DNA from: an uncultured bacterium
GTDB lineage: Bacteria; Cyanobacteriota; Vampirovibrionia; Gastranaerophilales; Gastranaerophilaceae
Direction of reading: 5' to 3'
DNA: 6,833 nt
Assembly: GCA_900555175.1 (NCBI GenBank)
Contig: USJT01000055.1
Coordinates: 1 to 6,833 of the forward strand
Shown: positions 6,080 to 6,833 of the stretch, in pieces
Layout: every line of letters begins with the position of its first letter
Position numbering within the stretch: the stretch's first letter is position 1
The notes under the pieces: model-generated
Told to the model about the DNA's origin: nothing
The model's database searches: none
The model's input: only the letters and a program-made list of their open reading frames with translations
Translations under genes and position numbers: made by a program

Positions 6080-6559
6080 TTAATCATTATATTTGCTAAT
6101 TTCCATAAAATAGTTTTCTAAAGCAAGATATCCTTTATAAATTTCGTTTGAAATACTTGCATAACTTGTTGCAACAATAAATTTCAATTCTTTTGTACGA
6201 ATTTCCAATATCGCATCAGAATCCTGTTTTAATTTTTCATCAGAAGATACAGCCCATTTTTGCAACAGCGCAAGCTCTTCATACATTTGTTTTACTGTTG
6301 TAAATTCCAATGTATTAAAATCATATTTGGCAAGAAGTGCCTTTTCTGCATTTGAAATTCTTGGCATAACAGCCTGAAATTTAAAAACTTTTTTAATAAT
6401 TACATAATTATTAGCACATTTTCTATGTGAATACGGAATTATATTTTTTGCAAGAAGCGCAGCATAAGATTTTGATGTAAATACTTCCTCTTCCCTTGAA
6501 AAAGCACTTCTTGAAGTTAAATCAAAATTAGATTTCTTTTCTATTAAATCTTCCGGCAT
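6080..6559 (-). CDS. Hypothetical protein of 159 residues, family not recognised
   Basis: I do not recognise this protein. It appears soluble: no signal peptide, no transmembrane stretch, one cysteine (Cys48). The N-terminal half is polar with a basic patch (HRK, 45-47; KKVFKFQ, 56-62). From about residue 66 it reads as a run of helices (NAEKALLAKYDF, VKQMYEELALLQKW, then a long charged helix around 106-127, and SYASISNEIYKGYLALENYF). No catalytic motif is evident. The start is supported by AGGGGG (6565-6570), 5 nt upstream of the ATG, and by a good promoter at 6580-6608. An internal Met65 before PRISNAEKALL is an alternative start if the first half is not translated. It is transcribed alone, converges on rpsP and shares its terminator. 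Coding reality is supported by the matched promoter, ribosome-binding site and terminator rather than by homology. Confidence 0.75.
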   Translation of the reverse strand: MPEDLIEKKSNFDLTSRSAFSREEEVFTSKSYAALLAKNIIPYSHRKCANNYVIIKKVFKFQAVMPRISNAEKALLAKYDFNTLEFTTVKQMYEELALLQKWAVSSDEKLKQDSDAILEIRTKELKFIVATSYASISNEIYKGYLALENYFMEISKYND

Positions 6560-6579
6560 TTCTACCCCCTATAAAGAAA

Positions 6580-6608
6580 ATCATATATAAAAACATTTGC
6601 GCTGTCAT
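6580..6608 (-). promoter_or_regulatory. Promoter of the hypothetical gene
   Basis: On the minus strand, ATGACA (6603-6608) and TATGAT (6580-6585) each match the sigma-70 consensus at 5 of 6 positions and are 17 nt apart. The start would be near 6573, giving a short leader that carries the AGGGGG ribosome-binding site. Confidence 0.7.
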
Positions 6609-6609
6609 G

Positions 6610-6632
6610 ATGTAAAGTCAATTTTTTTACAT
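6610..6632. promoter_or_regulatory. Inverted repeat ATGTAAA/TTTACAT just upstream of the -35
   Basis: Perfect 7-bp arms (6610-6616 and 6626-6632) with a 9-nt spacer sit immediately upstream of the -35 hexamer of the hypothetical gene. The position suits an activator or repressor site, but there is no U-tract and no known motif is recognised. It may be chance. Confidence 0.25.
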
Positions 6633-6642
6633 GATTTAACAT

Positions 6643-6679
6643 AAAAAAAGACTACATAAAAAATTTATGTAGCCTTTTT
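6643..6679 (-). terminator. Intrinsic terminator of the gene at the right edge
   Basis: CTACATAAA (6652-6660) pairs with TTTATGTAG (6664-6672) around a 3-nt loop. One A/C mismatch follows, then G:C and A:T pairs. On the minus strand a run of seven T (complement of 6643-6649) follows. It begins 18 nt past the stop of the partial gene. On the plus strand five T also follow, but no plus-strand gene needs it. Confidence 0.8.
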
Positions 6680-6696
6680 ATATTTTTTAAATTATC

Positions 6697-6833
6697 TTAA
6701 TCAGCGAATTGCTGCATAATTTCAAAAGGTTTTTCTGCAACTTTTAAAGTTTCTTCATCAATAATTCCTCTTTTCAATTCAGAGAAAGTTGCTTTTTTAG
6801 AGTTAAATTTTTTCTTCAAGAATTCATAAGAAA
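6697..6833 (-). CDS. 3' end of an unidentified gene, cut by the window edge
   Basis: The last 44 codons and the TAA stop of a minus-strand reading frame whose start lies beyond the window. The visible peptide is hydrophilic and lysine/glutamate-rich, beginning SYEFLKKKFNSKK, passing FSELKRGIIDEETLK, and ending FEIMQQFAD. It looks like a soluble, helical C-terminus. I cannot assign a family from this fragment. Coding is supported by an uninterrupted frame, codon choice like its neighbours (GAA, AAA, ATT), and an intrinsic terminator 18 nt after the stop. It lies upstream of, and in the same direction as, the 159-residue hypothetical gene, but the terminator and new promoter between them argue for separate transcripts. 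Confidence 0.65.
   Translation of the reverse strand, partial: SYEFLKKKFNSKKATFSELKRGIIDEETLKVAEKPFEIMQQFAD

Overview
The window is AT-rich bacterial chromosome of ordinary housekeeping character. No phage, transposase, CRISPR array, rRNA or tRNA is visible. SecA gives the best hint to the source. Its N-terminus (GDPN...INALEP...[10 protein letters not shown]) and helical scaffold ([18 protein letters not shown]) read as cyanobacterial-type, and it lacks the C-terminal zinc-binding tail. With the low GC and a heterotrophic-looking gene set, this suggests a non-photosynthetic cyanobacterial relative such as Gastranaerophilales/Melainabacteria. That is inference from remembered family sequences, not a search.

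Layout from left to right: a complete class-3-type aldehyde dehydrogenase (25-1401, minus) lies 59 nt downstream of the ATPase gene ychF (1461-2558, minus). ychF has its own near-perfect extended -10 promoter. Just beyond it is the intrinsic terminator of secA (2670-5306, minus). secA and rpsP (5615-5983, plus) diverge from a 308-nt intergenic region. This region holds an extended -10 promoter for secA overlapped by a dyad, an AT-rich dyad, a strong promoter for rpsP, and a GC-richer leader before rpsP that can fold into mutually exclusive stems. rpsP stands alone and ends in a bidirectional terminator shared with a convergent, unrecognised gene (6080-6559, minus) that has its own good promoter. 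The right edge holds the last 44 codons of another minus-strand gene with its terminator.

Functionally, secA (export motor), rpsP (30S protein bS16) and ychF (ribosome-associated ATPase) are core growth genes. They are transcribed as separate short units, each with its own signals. The aldehyde dehydrogenase may be read through from ychF because no terminator is seen between them. The most interesting element is the rpsP leader (about 5492-5614), a candidate cis-regulatory RNA or a copy of a dispersed structured repeat. Nothing else in the window looks like a new system.
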